A stretch of DNA of 64,000 bases from Panulirus ornatus (taxonomy: Eukaryota; Arthropoda; Malacostraca; Decapoda; Palinuridae), in contig NC_092276.1 of NCBI RefSeq assembly GCF_036320965.1, forward strand, positions 3,362,001 to 3,426,000, in the 5' to 3' direction. A program made the position numbers and the translations under genes. Under the pieces are notes generated by a model. It was not told where the DNA came from and searched no databases. It worked only from the letters and a program-made list of their open reading frames with translations. Shown one piece after another: positions 44,716 through 56,599 of the stretch (positions within the stretch are counted from its first letter, which is position 1; each line of letters opens with the position of its first letter).

Positions 44716-45357
44716 CGCTCAAGGTGTCGACAAAAAAAAGAAAAAGAAAATAGAATTAACTGTGTCGAAATGTTTGAACCCACGCTGAGAAGGGACGTTG
44801 ATAAATCAGTTATTGTTTCATCATCATCATCATCATCATCGTCGGAGTGTTGTTATAAATTCACGCTCTGTAACATCGGTAATTTTTCGTTGAAGGGAAT
44901 ACGGCGTTCCGGTGAATGATTTGAAACCGCGTCGCGCCTGTTTTATTTATTTTCAACTCCCTATTATTCCCGTGTCCCGTACGTCCTCAATAGGATTACC
45001 CCATTACCAATTTAACGGTGTAACCACACAGCTGACAGTCTGTATTTTACATCGTTGGACCTCCCTTCCTTATCTGGCCACAGTTAGATAAACCTTACAG
45101 AATGGCAATATGATCAAACCTTCGGTCAGGTAAATTAAAACAAGACACAAAAACAAAACAAAAACATAGTGATGGACTTTATTGTCTGCGTGCGCTCGAC
45201 GCATTGGTCGCTATTATAAGCAAAGGTGGAAGTTCAAAGTTGAATTCATTTGAACTGGAATAAGGATTTGACCAATACGCTTATAAAGAATAATGAAAAA
45301 TAAAACTTTATTCTTTTCTGTAAATTCCTTTACTTTGATTCTGACCAGAGTTTAAGT
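44716..45357. other. Intergenic, nothing recognised
   Basis: Contains a (CAT)7 run at 44820-44840 and short A-runs. No gene is seen. Confidence 0.5.
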
Positions 45358-45490
45358 AAAAAAAAAACCTCCAAGCACTATGCGTTGACGAAGTAATCAG
45401 CATGTGTTGTAGTTAGGTTGTAGACTGGACCTTGAACCCACATCTTTGTGGTTATGGGTAGATGTTTCCCCGGCTAAGAAAAGTGTTTTT
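45358..45490 (-). mobile_element. Possible tRNA-like SINE relic, copy 3
   Basis: On the minus strand TTAGCCGGGGAA (45477-45466) resembles an A box. CCCATAACC and then GGGTTCAAGGTCC (45439-45427) follow, the latter close to a B box with one extra base. A T-run of 10 (45367-45358) could be a Pol III terminator. Tail sequence does not match the other two SINE relics, so this would be a different family or a decayed tRNA pseudogene. Confidence 0.3.
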
Positions 45491-46560
45491 AGTTGAACGT
45501 GATGTTTTATGGTTAGTAGGCGAACCTAAGCCATCGTGTAAATCAATTCAGTAATATTGAAATATAGTGCACTAAATTTTGGACATCAGTATAAGTTTAT
45601 ACACGTTCATGGACTTTTGAAAGACTAAGGCTCGAATGTCTTCTGTACTTGGATGAATATTGGGAATAAACAAATCACCAAATAAATGATTAAGCAGATT
45701 ATTAACAAGTACTTGTGCGGATGTGTGATCACGGCCCTTTTCTGAACTACGGTTTAGTCTTTCCGTGGGGTTGTGCCGAGTTCTGATATGCCGGTGAAGG
45801 CATATAAGTTCCTGCGCTGTTTTCAGCTGACGTTTTTATCCAGCATAGTTGCAGGGAGCATAGCCGCGCTCCCCTTAATGTGAATGGCGTGTGCGCGTGC
45901 CAGAATGAACATGACGAACTTCCTTTTGACATAAAGGATCGATTTACGGGAGGTTGTTAGCTTCGTTATCTTCTTGTCCGGGAAAGCATTGAGATCTACG
46001 TCACGATGATCGAGTTGAACTGCGTCTTGATGCGGTTGTGAGGGAGCCTTGCGATCTCCTGACGAGGCTGGTGTTGGGGGAAGGCCCCGAGAGTCGTGGT
46101 GCCTCCATTCCCGTCTGAGGAAAAGGCTGCAGGGTGGAGGTGGTGGCGCTGACCCCACACACACAAGTGCATGGATGCTAGGCCCTGATGTGTCACCGGG
46201 AGAGACCCTCCTTAGCGTCGGTGAGACGGCCCTGGTCGCCAAAGCTTTGGGGCTGGCGCTCGGTGAGAATTCTCTTCCCAGACGAAGATCATTTGGTCCA
46301 CGCTCACTCACACACACACAGAGGACTGAATTAACATCACCAGAGTTGTAGTGTTGAGCTAAATGATAGCCATAGGTGTCCTGAAGCGCCTTCGGTACCA
46401 CAAGAGAAGAGAGAAGAGAGGTTCCTGAAGCCACGCAAAGAAAATACAAATCCATGAACGTCAGAATATCCAAATATCATCTGGACTGAAGACTCTTTTG
46501 TGGGGGGTGGTCACTGTACAGCCTTCTTGCCAGATACTGTCTGTTGCCTGTTATCTACCC
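45491..46560. other. Intergenic with one unexplained long frame
   Basis: The minus-strand frame 46473-45823 is about 216 codons and not made of simple repeats apart from short CVCV and PPPPP stretches. It has no domain I recognise, and a 100-codon frame overlaps it on the other strand. I see no signal peptide, membrane segment pattern or splice sites that would support it. I do not call it a gene but note it as the longest non-repetitive frame in the window. Confidence 0.3.
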
Positions 46561-46960
46561 CCCCCCCCCCCTTTTTTTTTTATCTTACTGACTACACAAA
46601 AACTTAATTGCTGCAGAAATGTAAACTCTGATGATGCAGGTGTGTCTCTCCCTATCTAATTATCACCGGCCCTCTTCAGGTATTTTTTTTTACCTCCTCC
46701 CCCGTGCCTATAATATCGACCAATTAAGTAGGAAGATTGAAACGCCCGCGATTATCGTAAATTCTCGAAGTCTTGTGTATCCCTGGCTCGTTGGTGGGCC
46801 GCGATCGGATCGCTGTGCAGTTGCATGTTGCCGGACGGTTGCAGGTAATGAGTCGGGTAAGTACATAATGACATGGAAAGGTAAGTGGTGTCCCGGGGTG
46901 AGGATGATCGAGCCGGCTGTTAAGGTTGGCGATGACTGGGTATCACGGTAATATGGTCTT

Positions 46961-47033
46961 CCCTCCTCCTCCTCCTCCTCCTCCTCTCCCCCGTCCTCCC
47001 CCGTCCTCTCCTCCCCTTTCCCCCCACGAGGGT

Positions 47034-47072
<39 letters not shown>
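46961..47072. repeat. (CTC)n, C-rich run and (GT)n
   Basis: About eight CTC units at 46964-46987, then CCCCGTCCTC repeats, then about 18 GT units at 47035-47072. Confidence 0.93.
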
Positions 47073-47073
<1 letters not shown>

Positions 47074-47221
47074 CCAGCAAGACGCACCTGCGTCCCGTAA
47101 ACACGCCGCCCCGACGCACCATTCCCGACGCGACGCGACGTTCCTACACATGGGCACGACGGACGCGGACGGACGCGAAGTCAGCTGCCCCCAACAACAC
47201 GTGCATGACCCCAGCTTGGCC

Positions 47222-47225
<4 letters not shown>

Positions 47226-47252
<27 letters not shown>
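47226..47252. repeat. Microsatellite (CA)n
   Basis: About 13 CA units. Confidence 0.95.
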
Positions 47253-47253
<1 letters not shown>

Positions 47254-47295
47254 CTTCAGGGAATCGCAAAGAAGATAGGCTGTCTGATGGCAGAT

Positions 47296-47775
47296 ATTAA
47301 AATTGCCTTTATTTCTATGAATAAGGACATATTCAGCAAGTTTTCCACACCCTATGTTAGGCCAGAATTAGAATGGGCTTCTTAAGTTTATGTTACCGCA
47401 CTTAAAGAAGCTTAGAAGAATTAATAGACAAGGTCTAGAGGAGGGGGAACTTAGATGGGGCAAGAATTAAGAGAGATGCTATGCAGTGAGAGGTCAGAAG
47501 TGATGAATTTTACTCACAGCGAAAGAGAGAAAAGTTAGGAGAGACTTGATCGCAACCATCCGGTTTATAAACCAGTTCTTCGAAAGATGCAAAGATAGAA
47601 CAAAACCAGAGGCCAGAACGAGACAGCAAGAAACGTGTTAAAGAAAACGGAATGAAAAATGTGCTTTTACAGCGTGTGAGTATTGGATGAAGGTAATCAA
47701 CGGAATTATGACGCCACGAATGTGGACAGCATACTGAAGTGAATTTTAAAAAGTTGTGTGATAGTAGAGAAAGGT
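47296..47775 (+). pseudogene. LINE reverse transcriptase relic C (C-terminal fragment)
   Basis: Plus strand, first frame: AFISMNKDIFSKF then STPYVRPELEWAS-stop (47307-47384), matching the conserved thumb block xxYxRPxLEYAxxVW of LINE reverse transcriptases. It continues with ALKEA, SERERKVRRDLIATIRFINQ and FFERCKDRTK, then ACEYWMKV. The order and spacing agree with relics A and B, and the FFERC motif is common to all three. Several stops and at least one frameshift are present. An AT tract follows at 47841. Confidence 0.8.
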
Positions 47776-47837
47776 CATGAAATGGGTGGCTTCACGAGTG
47801 TAAAACTCCTTCGTCATACAGTACATACGAGTAATTA

Positions 47838-47840
<3 letters not shown>

Positions 47841-47921
<81 letters not shown>
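47841..47921. repeat. Microsatellite (AT)n with (ATAG)n end
   Basis: About 40 AT units, then TATAGATAGATATAGATAGG. Confidence 0.97.
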
Positions 47922-47925
<4 letters not shown>

Positions 47926-48213
47926 ATAGATATAGATAGGTAGATAAGCAATATTTACGACGGACACCATTTCTGAGAACAATGCTAAGCTATTGTGTAG
48001 ACGTGGGAGGAGATATTCGTTGTTAAACTGGAGCGGCAGCATCGATCATCGTCAGCAGACGGCAGGGCAGGGTAGTGACAACCCAGACTGCCCCCTCGCC
48101 CAGCCAACGAGGAGCAGTTGCTCCTTGATCCCTTTCGCTGGTATACGTCATTGCCACTTGGTGGAGAAATCGGGTTCTTACCTGCTCATGCTTAAGCATA
48201 TTTTGGCATATAA

Positions 48214-48215
<2 letters not shown>

Positions 48216-48269
<54 letters not shown>
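48216..48269. repeat. Microsatellite (GT)n
   Basis: About 27 perfect GT units. Confidence 0.97.
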
Positions 48270-48272
<3 letters not shown>

Positions 48273-48574
48273 CTAAATTTATATATATACACATTTATTT
48301 TTTTTTCTGGGCCTCGAGTTAATGGATATTTGTCTCTCATGTTTATAAATTTTAGGTACGAGCTGGTTCACAAAGTTGGCCCCCACCTTCCAGACCCAAT
48401 TAAGGTGACCCTTGAGATTTTGCTTAATCTCACACATTTGCATAAGAGACGCAGGCAATTTAAGGATGCAGTGAGAGCAGGATGTTCTTTTATTCATTTG
48501 TCTTTTTTTCTACTCGTTATGAGGTCTTAGTCTTAGCGTTGCCTGGGCTTTGTATGGTAACGGAACGAGAGCGC

Positions 48575-48652
48575 ACACACACACACACACACACACGCAC
48601 ACTGAGGACGATATTTTGAAAAAGGTGATTATTATTTGTTATGAACTAATAT

Positions 48653-48709
<57 letters not shown>
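48575..48709. repeat. (CA)n and (GT)n inverted pair
   Basis: CA tract at 48575-48600 and GT tract at 48655-48709 are complementary and separated by about 55 bp. Confidence 0.93.
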
Positions 48710-48710
<1 letters not shown>

Positions 48711-48797
48711 TTACTATTTGTGTTTTACGGGGAGTGTATCTTACACTCGTGTTACCCCGTCTCGTAACCTTGTACGGATTCGTACCCTGTCTTTACA

Positions 48798-48801
<4 letters not shown>

Positions 48802-48877
<76 letters not shown>
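48802..48877. repeat. Microsatellite (AT)n, about 38 units
   Basis: A perfect AT tract. Confidence 0.97.
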
Positions 48878-48879
<2 letters not shown>

Positions 48880-49565
48880 GTCGCCCGCGTCTGACGAAGA
48901 TAATTGGCTACACATCTGCTCAGATCTGTCCGTCCTATCTTAGTTTTTAGATAGCTATGGCGAAGACAGAGTCATAGGTTATGAAGCGAAATGGCATAAC
49001 TTTAATTAGAGTCTGTAAGGTAGTTACTGCATACGATAACTACCGCACTACGGAATCCTGACGTATAAGGGGACTCGTGGAGCGTGGGTAGTGACATCTG
49101 GCGACTGACTGCCACACTAACAGCCTCCGTTATCATTGGCACTTGGTAGTTTCCAGAGGTGTTACACCCGTCGTATTTATCTCCAGAGTTTGGTTCCTCT
49201 CCGTCTAACTTTTTCCCGACTATCCAAGGCTGAGAGGAGTTGGCAGTGCTTGCGGTGAGTTGGTGGTGAGTGGCGGCTGGTCTTGCCTGCTGCAGAGGAC
49301 CACCGCCGCTCCTCCTCCTCCTGCTACCGCCACTGCTGCTGCTGCTGCTGCTGCTACAGCTGCTGCGTCGTGCAGGACATGTGATCACCTGCATGTTGAC
49401 GAGTCTCTGGGAGCGACGCGGGCGGGTAGTTTGATGGTGAGCGGAGGGGAAGCGTTGGTCTGTCAGAGTTCAGGACAGATGCAAACCTCCAGGCCATGTT
49501 TGCAAAAAAAAAAAAAAGAAAAAAAATGGTAGCAAGAGAAAGGTGGTTGGCTGGCTGGCTGGCTG

Positions 49566-49568
<3 letters not shown>
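48878..49568. other. Intergenic; CTG/CTC triplets, no gene recognised
   Basis: A CTC then CTG triplet run at 49312-49365 gives poly-S and poly-A frames. A (GGCT)n run at 49549-49565 precedes the GA tract. Confidence 0.5.

Positions 49569-49616
<48 letters not shown>
49569..49616. repeat. Microsatellite (GA)n
   Basis: About 24 GA units; a complementary CT tract lies at 49760-49789. Confidence 0.97.
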
Positions 49617-49618
<2 letters not shown>

Positions 49619-49756
49619 ATGAGGAGCAATTTCCGCATCTTTGAGCTGGGATGGAAAGGTATTATTGAAGAGGAGGATGGAAGCGAGGCAGATGTGTGGT
49701 CAGGTGTGAGTGATGAGGCCAATATGTGGCAGGATGAGGGGATCTGCAAGCTTGAG

Positions 49757-49793
<37 letters not shown>

Positions 49794-50051
49794 GGATCGC
49801 ACCCACCCCTCATTGTTATAGTGAATTAGAAAATTGATGTGTTGTGTCCGGCATTATTAATTACGAACGATTGCGTTCGCGCGCGCGCACCTTAGCGGCG
49901 TGGCAAGGCTCGCCGTGTTGGACGCTGGGAGTGACGCTGAGGTGGATGGGAGGGAGAGGTGCTTGCTGAGGACGTCCGTGCGTTGGGGGGAGGGTGGTGC
50001 TGATGATGATGATGATGGTTGGTTGGGATGATTGTGCGTCACTCATAGCTG

Positions 50052-50054
<3 letters not shown>

Positions 50055-50127
<73 letters not shown>
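50055..50127. repeat. Microsatellite (GA)n, about 36 units
   Basis: A perfect GA tract. The sequence 50128-51060 is of ordinary complexity with no gene recognised. Confidence 0.97.
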
Positions 50128-50129
<2 letters not shown>

Positions 50130-51069
50130 GCTGCTACTTCGACAGGTTACAGAGGAAGACAAAGTATGGCAAGCGGGGCCCGGACACAGTTAATTCCGTC
50201 GCGCATTGTTTCACAGAATAGCCTTCACGGGTGAAACCAGACATTGAAGAACAGTTAGAAAGCACTATAGAAAAAGAAATAGGAAAGCAGACAACAGTTT
50301 AGAGTGGATAATTACCAAATGATCAGTAATAGCTTGAACAACATGTGCTGTAAAACGGTGAGGACCCCCTCATGCACATTGAAACTCCGGTGGTAACGAT
50401 GAGAGTCAGTGGTTCCCCCCCGATAGTTTGAGACTTGAGGCTTGTTAACTGAAACAATTCGATTGTATTTTGGACGTATTTCAGGAGTTGATAATGAGCG
50501 GTGTTTACATGGGAATGACAGACAACAGGAGGCCTGTGTGGCCCACGACTGGGTGGTCTGGTAAAAAAAAAAACCAAAAGTAGTTTAACTCGACTGTGAA
50601 AACGTTGTTGGAAGTAATGGTTGTTGGACGGTGTATAGGGGCGATGGGTGGCTGTAAGGGGTTAGTAGATGAAGAACATATGGAGGAGCAACCTGTGGGG
50701 AAGGTAGCTAGCCTTTAATGGCTCTCTGCAGGTGATGTAACAGTGCAGCGTGGGTGTGAGGGAACGCAGAGAGACTAGAGAAGAACCAGGACAGTGAGTA
50801 AGGAGTGGAGGAGTGTGTTCGTAGGTGTTAAGGGCGAGAGGGGAAGTCGTCTCTCCTCATACCATCAGGTGAGAGTAACGGAGCCGCTGCCATTAGGACG
50901 GTGTAGGGAAATCACAAACGTTAGGGACTGTTTGGACGATATCCGCTTTCTGTGTACCATGAGAATAGCGAGCTAACTCTGAGAATGGAGTATTTTAGCT
51001 CTCGTTTTATGACCTTAGAGTAAATGTTTATAGCCGAAGGATTTCATTGATGCTATAGGTGTAAGTCAC

Positions 51070-51400
51070 ATGGCTTAGGCTAGGTGGAGGCAAGTATAGA
51101 ACGCACAGTGGGTGCAATACATCGATATAAAGAGGGTGAAAGGTGGATTTCTGACTTGCATACAGCTTGGGGTAGGTGGAGGGAAGTATAGAAAGTACAG
51201 CGGGTACGATACATCGATTGGAAGGTGACAGATGGTTCTCTGAAGGGCACATAGCTGGTGTTAGGTAGAGGGAAGCAAAGAAAGTACAGTGGCTACGATA
51301 CATCGACGTATTGGAGGGTGACAGCGTGGATCTTTGAAGGGCGCATAGCAGATGGAGGCAAGTACAGAGCGTGCAGTGGGCGCAGTATATTGGCACATGA
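51070..51400. repeat. Imperfect minisatellite, about 85-95-bp unit, 4 copies
   Basis: Repeated blocks of TAGGTGGAGG(C/G)AAGTATAGAA, then ACAGTGGGTACGATACATCG, then AAGGTGACAGATGG. Copies start near 51080, 51170, 51262 and 51345. Confidence 0.75.
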
Positions 51401-51972
51401 GTCTGGCGCTCAGCTGCGGATGCGATGTACACCAGGAAGCTGCGGCTTGCCAGGGGAAATTGTAGAACCGAGAGCGGAATTATTGCAGTGGCTTAACGTG
51501 GAAGTAGCGTGTCGCATACCATTAATGATGAAAGACTACATATATTCCAGTTGTCCGCCAATATGTAGAGGGAAAATTATTTTTCTCATTCACACCTGAT
51601 TAATCGTAACGCCTTCCTTGGCATCTTGCAGTGAGTCTGGTATTAATTAACGTCCTTAGGAATTAAGATATTCACTAAGTTATGTGCATCTAGAAAGTAA
51701 AGGGTAATTAGCCTGTTGGTGTGGATGGTAGTTAAGGTTGGTGATTGACTGATGAAGGGTGGTTGATAATGATGGTTTTACTAGGGGGGTAACAGTTGGC
51801 TCAGACATTTAGTACGGTGGATAGATAACGATAGATCTCGTTAAGTATGGTTGATTAAAAAGGATAAAAAGGATGACTGGCAAGGAAGTGTCGTCAGTAA
51901 ACGAGAATGTTTATATTATTATTTAGAGGACTTTAGGCTTGAAAGGTTTACTTGAACTTTTAAATATATACA

Positions 51973-51975
<3 letters not shown>

Positions 51976-52045
<70 letters not shown>

Positions 52046-52098
52046 GCAAGTAATTACTTGGAAGTGATTGCTCTGCACCCCCTTCTCTTTCGAGTAGT

Positions 52099-52173
<75 letters not shown>
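51976..52173. repeat. Two long (CT)n tracts in direct orientation
   Basis: CT tracts at 51976-52042 and 52102-52173, separated by 59 bp of non-repetitive sequence. Confidence 0.97.
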
Positions 52174-52176
<3 letters not shown>

Positions 52177-52257
52177 GTTTATATATGTGTGTAGTTTTAT
52201 TCTTAATCTAATATAATCATTTGAAGGTAATGATCGTGATTTTCGTTTCTCTTCAGG

Positions 52258-52380
52258 TGCCGAAGCTGCTGCAAAGAAGAATTTCCCTCCTCCTCCCTCC
52301 CACCTCGTCTGTGAGGCAACAGGACAAGCCAGGCTGGCGACTCGGGATTGCTGCTCCGTCCTCTAGAGCTCTTACCACAG
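52258..52380 (+). CDS. Possible internal exon, unknown protein
   Basis: A pyrimidine-rich acceptor (TTTTCGTTTCTCTTCAG, ending near 52257) and a good donor (CCACAG|GTAGGA near 52380) bound 123 nt with an open frame reading VPKLLQRRISLLLPPTSSVR and onwards. A minus-strand frame overlaps it. The peptide has no recognisable feature, and CT-rich DNA supplies acceptor-like sequence by chance, so this is only a candidate. Confidence 0.2.
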
Positions 52381-53010
52381 GTAGGACAAGACGTCCAGTC
52401 GCGCGATGGGGGGTAGTTAAAAAAAACCCACTGTAGCGGACGAGATGTGAGATGGAATTCTCTTAGTGCACTTGCTACATCTGACACATGAGGGCGTCAG
52501 CAGTGCAGGTGGGGGGCTTGATAGACTGTCAGACTACATAATAGTCACTTTGAAGTATCTCTGGAACCCATATAGGCAGTGGGGAGCAGCTTGTCCAATA
52601 CGGGCTGTGTGGATCGGTGCATGTTTGTTTCGACTTCAGGTGGCCATCGGGGTCCTCCTCCTCCGTCGGCTCGAGGGTTCGACATACCCCGAAACCCCCC
52701 CACGAGACGAACTGGCCGCCCCCCCCCCCCCAATTCGTTTTTAGAATTAGACCGCGAGAGATTATATGGTACTGGATTTCTTCTTTATAAGATTGTGATC
52801 GGATCACCTGTGTGAGCGCTGGGTCGTTATGAACTGCCATTCGACAAGTAGTGACACGGCGATTGATTTTCGGCGTTTTAGATACGCCTGTCGGGGTGGT
52901 TCCCCGCTCCCTGTATGGGAGGAGGGAGGAGGGGGTCGGTCTCTCGGGCATTGCTTATGTCCCTTGTCTCTTTGACGAGCGATCAGTGTCCGTCTCGTGG
53001 TAGTAGCTGT

Positions 53011-53011
<1 letters not shown>

Positions 53012-53077
<66 letters not shown>
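53012..53077. repeat. Microsatellite (CT)n, about 33 units
   Basis: A perfect CT tract. Confidence 0.97.
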
Positions 53078-53078
<1 letters not shown>

Positions 53079-53496
53079 CTGTTGAAGACAGTAGAGGAGA
53101 GGGTTGAGGGGGGTGGGGGATGGATAAGATGGATACGAATCACCGTGTGACCTTCCCCTTTCGCAGGAGGTCAAGACATTCTACATCAACGGAGACAGCG
53201 ATGCGGTCATTTCCTAATCTACAACGAAAGAGACGGAGTTGGATCTTCCGCGGTGTATCATAATCATGGTAAACACGATATAAGCTTTCGCTACGGTAAA
53301 TTTCCCTCCGCTTCAGACACTCATTATCTCTCCGGCTGGGAAGGACGCCAAGTCTTATACGTAAGGACACGATGGATAATATGTAAAGCATTGTAAGGCA
53401 TTGTAAGGGATTGCATGTGACCTCCACACTATGTGTGTGTGTGTGTGTGTGTGTGCGTTTCATGTGTAAAGTTTCATCAAATAAATGTATCAAAAT

Positions 53497-53500
<4 letters not shown>

Positions 53501-53563
<63 letters not shown>

Positions 53564-53629
53564 GAGAGAGAAGAGAGTTGACTAGTGCGCAAATATGAAA
53601 ATGTTGAGTCCCGGACATTTGAAGAGTGC

Positions 53630-53702
<73 letters not shown>
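53501..53702. repeat. Two long (GA)n tracts in direct orientation
   Basis: GA at 53501-53578 (one GGGA and one AAGA interruption) and at 53632-53702, separated by about 53 bp. Confidence 0.97.
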
Positions 53703-53704
<2 letters not shown>

Positions 53705-53865
53705 GAGTGAGGGTGTGTTGCAAGATGATGCACTATTCACCGTGATCCTGTTAGATTTCACGCCGGTGCTGAGATAAATCTCGGGGGGCCATTCAGGCGT
53801 CAGAGAGGGAGTGGCGAGACATAATTTAATCTCGGTACAGAAGATCGGTTAGTGCTGGCTGCTGG

Positions 53866-53867
<2 letters not shown>

Positions 53868-53914
<47 letters not shown>
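53868..53914. repeat. Microsatellite (GA)n
   Basis: About 23 GA units. Confidence 0.97.
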
Positions 53915-53915
<1 letters not shown>

Positions 53916-53984
53916 ATGGAGGAGGGCTGGCAGGCAGAGTTGAACATCCATCCCCACCCTGAGAGACTGGACAACGCACCACCA

Positions 53985-54265
53985 CCCCCCAGAGATCCAG
54001 TTGTGAGTATACCGTCGGTAGACTGATCACCCCCAGAGATGCAGATTTAAGTACTTTCGAGAGCTGATCACCCCTCCCCCAGAGATCCAGATTTAAGTAC
54101 TGTCGAGAGACTTGATCACCCCCAGAGATCCAGATTTAAGTGCTGTCGAGAGACTTGAACACCCCCAGAGATCCAGATTTAAGTACTGTTCGAGAGACTT
54201 GAACACCCCCAGAGATCCAGATTTGAACACTGTCGGGAGACCTGAGCGCCTCTTCCAACCCCCCC
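53985..54265. repeat. Minisatellite, about 43-45-bp unit, 6 copies
   Basis: Units of CACCCCCAGAGATCCAGATT then TAAGTACTGTCGAGAGACTTGAA. The central copies differ by one or two bases and the outer ones are diverged. Confidence 0.9.
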
Positions 54266-54701
54266 CCCCTTCCCCCCCTAAAAAGGCCCAGATTTAGCGT
54301 CGTCTCTCGCGCTCGGGGAGGAGTGAAACATAGTTACCTTGTGGTGAGTGTGTGCGGCAGTTTGTGGTGTCTGGTGTGTGTGTGTGTGTGTGGGGGGGGG
54401 GGGGGGTAAGCCAGCCGTCTTGCGTCCAGGCAGCGGCGGTGGGTCGTGGTGGGTCGTGGCGAGGCACTTAGCATACAGTGTGGTGTTGTGTTACGGAGGC
54501 GCGTCCGTGGTGGCCAAGGGACGACCCTCTGGTGCGTGTGTGTGTGTGTGTGTGTGGGGTTGACCTGAAGTTGTGGGACAACAGGATTCCTCCACCTCCA
54601 TCTCCACCAGTGCCACCACCACAGCAACACCACCACCACCACAACACTACCTTACATTATTCTGTCTGTCTCTTTCCCCTGCTATCTACGTACTCTCACT
54701 T

Positions 54702-54733
<32 letters not shown>

Positions 54734-55109
54734 CTACACTCCCCCTCTCCCCACTGCCTGCCGTAGACGGACAGGTTCTTGGGAGGGAACGAGAATTTCC
54801 CGTGGTTTTTGTAGAGAATTTTCCGTGGATTTGAATTGGTCAGTAAAGGTATTTCCTGACCTGGTTACAGGGAAGGAAGGTGTTCCGTGATATAGCGGGG
54901 GCTGAAGAGGGAGTGTGTGCTTTATGGAGTGTTTGCATGAGGATGGCGACTTAGGAAAGGGATGTCCATTTTGCTAGATATGGAGAGGTGGGCGTCGTGC
55001 CTTTGGGGCTGAGGTGACACGAGTAACCGTGGCGCCCCTTAGGGAGGCGGGAGGAGTAACCCGTGGTGGTGCCGGGGCAGTCGCAGTGCTCCACAGGTGG
55101 CAGCAGCAG

Positions 55110-55110
<1 letters not shown>
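54266..55110. other. Intergenic; GT/G and CT runs, no gene recognised
   Basis: Includes a (GT)9(G)14 run at about 54374-54406, a second (GT)10 at 54536-54555, CAC-rich triplets at 54595-54650 and (CT)n at 54709-54733. Frames across these are spurious. Confidence 0.5.

Positions 55111-55164
<54 letters not shown>
55111..55164. repeat. Microsatellite (GA)n
   Basis: About 27 GA units. Confidence 0.97.
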
Positions 55165-55167
<3 letters not shown>

Positions 55168-55324
55168 GAGAGAGCGGGATGGATGATGGCTCGTGTGCCG
55201 GCCCTTGGCACCACAGGACGCTGGGTCGTCACCTCCTCATGAACCACCACCTCGGCCTGTTGTGGACCGCCGGCAGGGATTGGATAAAGATTTTATGGGG
55301 AAGGTTTGTGAGTGGTGAAACATA

Positions 55325-55510
55325 TACGTTCGCCGTTTGTCGCGTTAGGGAGGTAGCGGCTAGGGAGCAGACGGGGTAAAAGAGAGAAAAAAAAAGAAAT
55401 GGCCTCATTCGCTCACCCATCTCTCTGTAATCGTTGTGTGCAGTACTGTCTCGGGGTGAACATGGAGGCACAATGTACAATAAGTCCCTGCTGATAGCGG
55501 GGAAACTAGG
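55325..55510 (+). repeat. GCGTTAGCGAGGTAGCG-related repeat, copy 3 (diverged)
   Basis: TTGTCGCGTTAGGGAGGTAGCG followed by an AGACGGGGTAAAAGAGAG and AAAGAAATGGCCTCATTCGC body. It shares the core with 601-848 but the body differs, so it looks like a second, related family. Confidence 0.55.
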
Positions 55511-55749
55511 GCGGGGGGGAAAGAAGCATTTAAATTAAAGAAGTAAATATTCTTTTAAAACGTCTTCAAGTATACTGTGATGCAGAGCAGGACAAGTTGT
55601 TGAACCTACGCCCGTTTTTTCTTAATTCATGATGATTCCTCTCATGGGATGACCTCGCCCCCACGATTGGCAGTAACGGAAAATGGTTTTTAATGAAGAG
55701 GATGTATCGTGAATGAACTGATGATATCACGTACTGGATTCCCTCGTCT

Positions 55750-55750
<1 letters not shown>

Positions 55751-55820
<70 letters not shown>
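55751..55820. repeat. Microsatellite (GA)n, about 35 units
   Basis: A perfect GA tract. The frame at 55831-56250 (about 139 codons, +) directly after it is not repetitive but carries no domain I recognise. Confidence 0.97.
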
Positions 55821-55823
<3 letters not shown>

Positions 55824-56599
55824 CTCCTCCGTGAGGGCTGGGATGGATTGCGACCCTCACACCGGATTAAAGTATGTGAGGAGCTACCTGTCTGTCTGCC
55901 TGCTCGCTCGCTCAGCAGCTGGTTTTTGCTGGCTGTCAGCGATCATTTTTGTCAAGCAAACCTCGCCAGCGAACAGATCATTCACCGCCCCGTCTGCCAC
56001 AGGGCGAGGGATTCCTACCTCCCCACCTCCCTCACCAGTGCAGAAGATTCGACGCAGTCAAAGCAAGGTCTCGGGGGGAGACTGTCGGCTTGACAGGAAG
56101 AAGTGGAATGTTTTAATTATTGAATTTGTACATTGCCAAGTTGACACTGGGTGGACTGGGGAATTCATTTGCCTGTCACTTGTCAGCTGTTGCAGGACAA
56201 GTAAGAGGAAAAAAGAGGAATTAATTCTTTTGTTTTTAATCTCTCTGTGAATCTTTTGCTCTACGAAAAACTCCCAAATGTCATTCATCGCATCTGTTAA
56301 TAATGGATACTTTAACATTAAATAATTTTTCGACAGAACTTAAGTGTCGTCGCATCTGATATTCAACATTGATTTTTAAACAGCTGTAGTTTTGAGCAGA
56401 GTAAGATGGCAACGAGCATGGGAACAGAGGTTTTATGAAGTGCTGTGTTTATATTGTTGACTTTGGTGGCTTAAGAACATTAAAGGGTTACTTAGGTGGA
56501 AACTCTGCCTGCCTGCGTCGTATATACGTGCCATACCATACCATAGCATCCATCACGCATACAGAGGACGGGAAATGTATAGTTAACACCATGAGGGGG

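Noticed and set aside
53140..53733. About 197-codon minus-strand frame with long LS repeats
   Set aside because: It consists largely of two GA tracts and the sequence between them.
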